Source of the DNA: Aquabacterium sp. CECT 9606
Lineage (GTDB): Bacteria > Pseudomonadota > Gammaproteobacteria > Burkholderiales > Burkholderiaceae_C
NCBI RefSeq assembly: GCF_918741295.1
Contig: NZ_CAKKNB010000001.1
Span: 1,426,001 to 1,490,000, forward strand
Direction: 5' to 3'
Length of the DNA: 64,000 bases
In this document: positions 63,152 through 64,000 of the stretch, one piece after another
How positions within the stretch are numbered: position 1 is the first letter of the stretch
Layout of the letters: each line of letters opens with the position of its first letter
Notes under the pieces: generated by a model
What the model was told of the DNA's origin: nothing
What the model saw: the letters and a program-made list of their open reading frames with translations, nothing else
Databases searched by the model: none
Program-made: the position numbers and the translations under genes

Positions 63152-64000
63152 TCAGGCCGGTGGCGCCGGTGGGTCGCTGCGGGCAGCGGCTTGTTGGTGG
63201 GTGTCTCGCAAATAGGGCGCGATGAAGATGCGCGCGTGCCGCTGCGAAGTGAAATACGCCCAGGCCCAGTCCATGAACACGACCAGCCGGTTGCGGAAAC
63301 CGATCAGGAAGTAGACGTGCACGAACAGCCAGAACAGCCAGGCCGAGAAACCGCTGAACTTGACCTTGATGGAGGTGAAGGGCACGTCGACCGAGGCGAT
63401 GGCGGCGCGCCGTCCGATCGTGGCCAGTGCACCGTAATCCAGGTAACGGAAGGCCCCGGCATCCTTGCCTTGCAGGCGGCGGATGATGTTCTTGGCGGCT
63501 TTCCGGCCCATCTGCTTGGCGCCCGGGCTGACACCGGGAACGATGGTGGGGTTCTTCGGGTCCAGGTAGCTTTTGGCGCTGGCCAGGTCGCCCACCACGT
63601 AGATGTTGGGGTGGTTGGGCAGGTTCAATTCGGGCTGAACAATCACCCGTCCGGCGCGGTCCACTTCGCAGCCCGTGCTCTTGGCCAATGAGCGGCCCAG
63701 TGGCGAGGCGGCCACACCGGCCGCCCAGATCACGGTGCGCGAAGGCAGGAAGTGCGAGACCGTCTGGTTGGTGCCATCGGCGGCCGGGGTCACGGTGTCG
63801 TAGTGAATGCCAAACGCGGTGATGTTGGTCACCTTGGCGCCCACCATCACTTCCACCCCCAGATCGACCAATTGCTCTTTGGCGCGTTGCGACAGGTCTT
63901 CCGGGAAGGTGCCCAGCACCTTGGGCGCCCCTTCCAGCAGGATCACGCGGGCGCGCCGCGTATCAATGCGGCGGAACTCGGCATTCAGGGTGTGTTGGGC
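63152..64000 (-). CDS. ndh: type II NADH dehydrogenase (NDH-2), C-terminal part
   Basis: The reading frame runs off the window end; about 283 residues are present. The NAD and FAD sites are partly visible: TVIWAAGVAASPLG and HPNIYVVGDLASAKSYLD with GDLA for FAD binding, then VPGVSPGAKQMGRKAAKNIIRRL. A C-terminal amphipathic and hydrophobic segment (WLFWLFVHVYFLIGFRNRLVVFMDW) anchors the protein at the inner membrane. It passes electrons from NADH to quinone without pumping protons. Confidence 0.92.
   Translation of the reverse strand, partial: AQHTLNAEFRRIDTRRARVILLEGAPKVLGTFPEDLSQRAKEQLVDLGVEVMVGAKVTNITAFGIHYDTVTPAADGTNQTVSHFLPSRTVIWAAGVAASPLGRSLAKSTGCEVDRAGRVIVQPELNLPNHPNIYVVGDLASAKSYLDPKNPTIVPGVSPGAKQMGRKAAKNIIRRLQGKDAGAFRYLDYGALATIGRRAAIASVDVPFTSIKVKFSGFSAWLFWLFVHVYFLIGFRNRLVVFMDWAWAYFTSQRHARIFIAPYLRDTHQQAAARSDPPAPPA

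Noticed and set aside
1-64000. Search by eye for tRNA, rRNA, CRISPR arrays, transposases, integrases and phage genes
   Set aside because: None seen. All larger gaps are short and carry only promoter- or hairpin-like elements; covariance searches could still find small RNAs.

Overview
This is a 64 kb GC-rich chromosomal stretch. The quinolinate pathway genes, the class I PHA cluster, and the UbiC, LexA and NDH-2 types point to a betaproteobacterium of the order Burkholderiales, probably an Aquabacterium/Leptothrix/Rubrivivax-like or Comamonadaceae relative. That placement is inference from protein character, not a search. Genes are densely packed. I saw no rRNA, tRNA, CRISPR array, insertion sequence or phage gene.

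Layout. 0-3 kb: NAD biosynthesis (end of nadB, then nadA-nadC on the other strand) and a small ComFB-like gene. 3.1-7.8 kb: a four-gene minus-strand operon (YbhN-like membrane protein, polyprenyl-phosphate GT2, ArnT-like GT39, PAP2 phosphatase) that looks like a lipid-linked sugar modification module. 8-32.7 kb: a large exopolysaccharide (EPS) locus. Its minus-strand core operon (17.5 to 8.0 kb) encodes an export lipoprotein, chain-length determinant, tyrosine autokinase, outer-membrane barrel, an AAA ATPase fused to a WecB-like epimerase domain, a deacetylase and the initiating sugar-phosphate transferase. Around it lie a Wzx flippase, acyltransferase, O-antigen ligase/polymerase, several glycosyltransferases, a hexapeptide acetyltransferase, a beta-helix lipoprotein and two NAD-dependent sugar enzymes. 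The families are those of exosortase (XrtA/PEP-CTERM)-type EPS loci, but no exosortase is present in the window.

32.8-41.5 kb: a Lap-type biofilm control and secretion module (TolC-like outer-membrane protein with an extra C-terminal domain, LapG protease, LapD receptor, LapC adaptor, LapB ABC exporter) without a visible adhesin gene. 41.5-43.7 kb: Nudix hydrolase, ubiC, pgeF and a small membrane protein, tightly packed. 43.8-47.7 kb: phaC-phaA-phaB for polyhydroxybutyrate, closed by a clear terminator. 47.7-49.8 kb: lexA with tandem SOS boxes, facing an asparaginase gene. 50-52 kb: a cupredoxin-like protein, a membrane-anchored truncated globin and a DUF3034 barrel. 52.2-56.8 kb: a MacA-MacB-OprM tripartite efflux pump. 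57.6-61.3 kb: a probable metal-handling operon (CDF efflux, ATP-grasp protein, VIT transporter, GST). The end holds an M24 aminopeptidase and a partial type II NADH dehydrogenase.

Taken together the window is rich in surface and biofilm functions: synthesis, modification and export of an EPS, plus a c-di-GMP-responsive adhesin release switch. The least explained parts are the ATPase-epimerase fusion with altered active-site motifs, the unrecognised deacetylase-like protein preceded by a perfect 17-bp palindrome, the beta-helix lipoprotein, and the ATP-grasp protein between two metal transporters.
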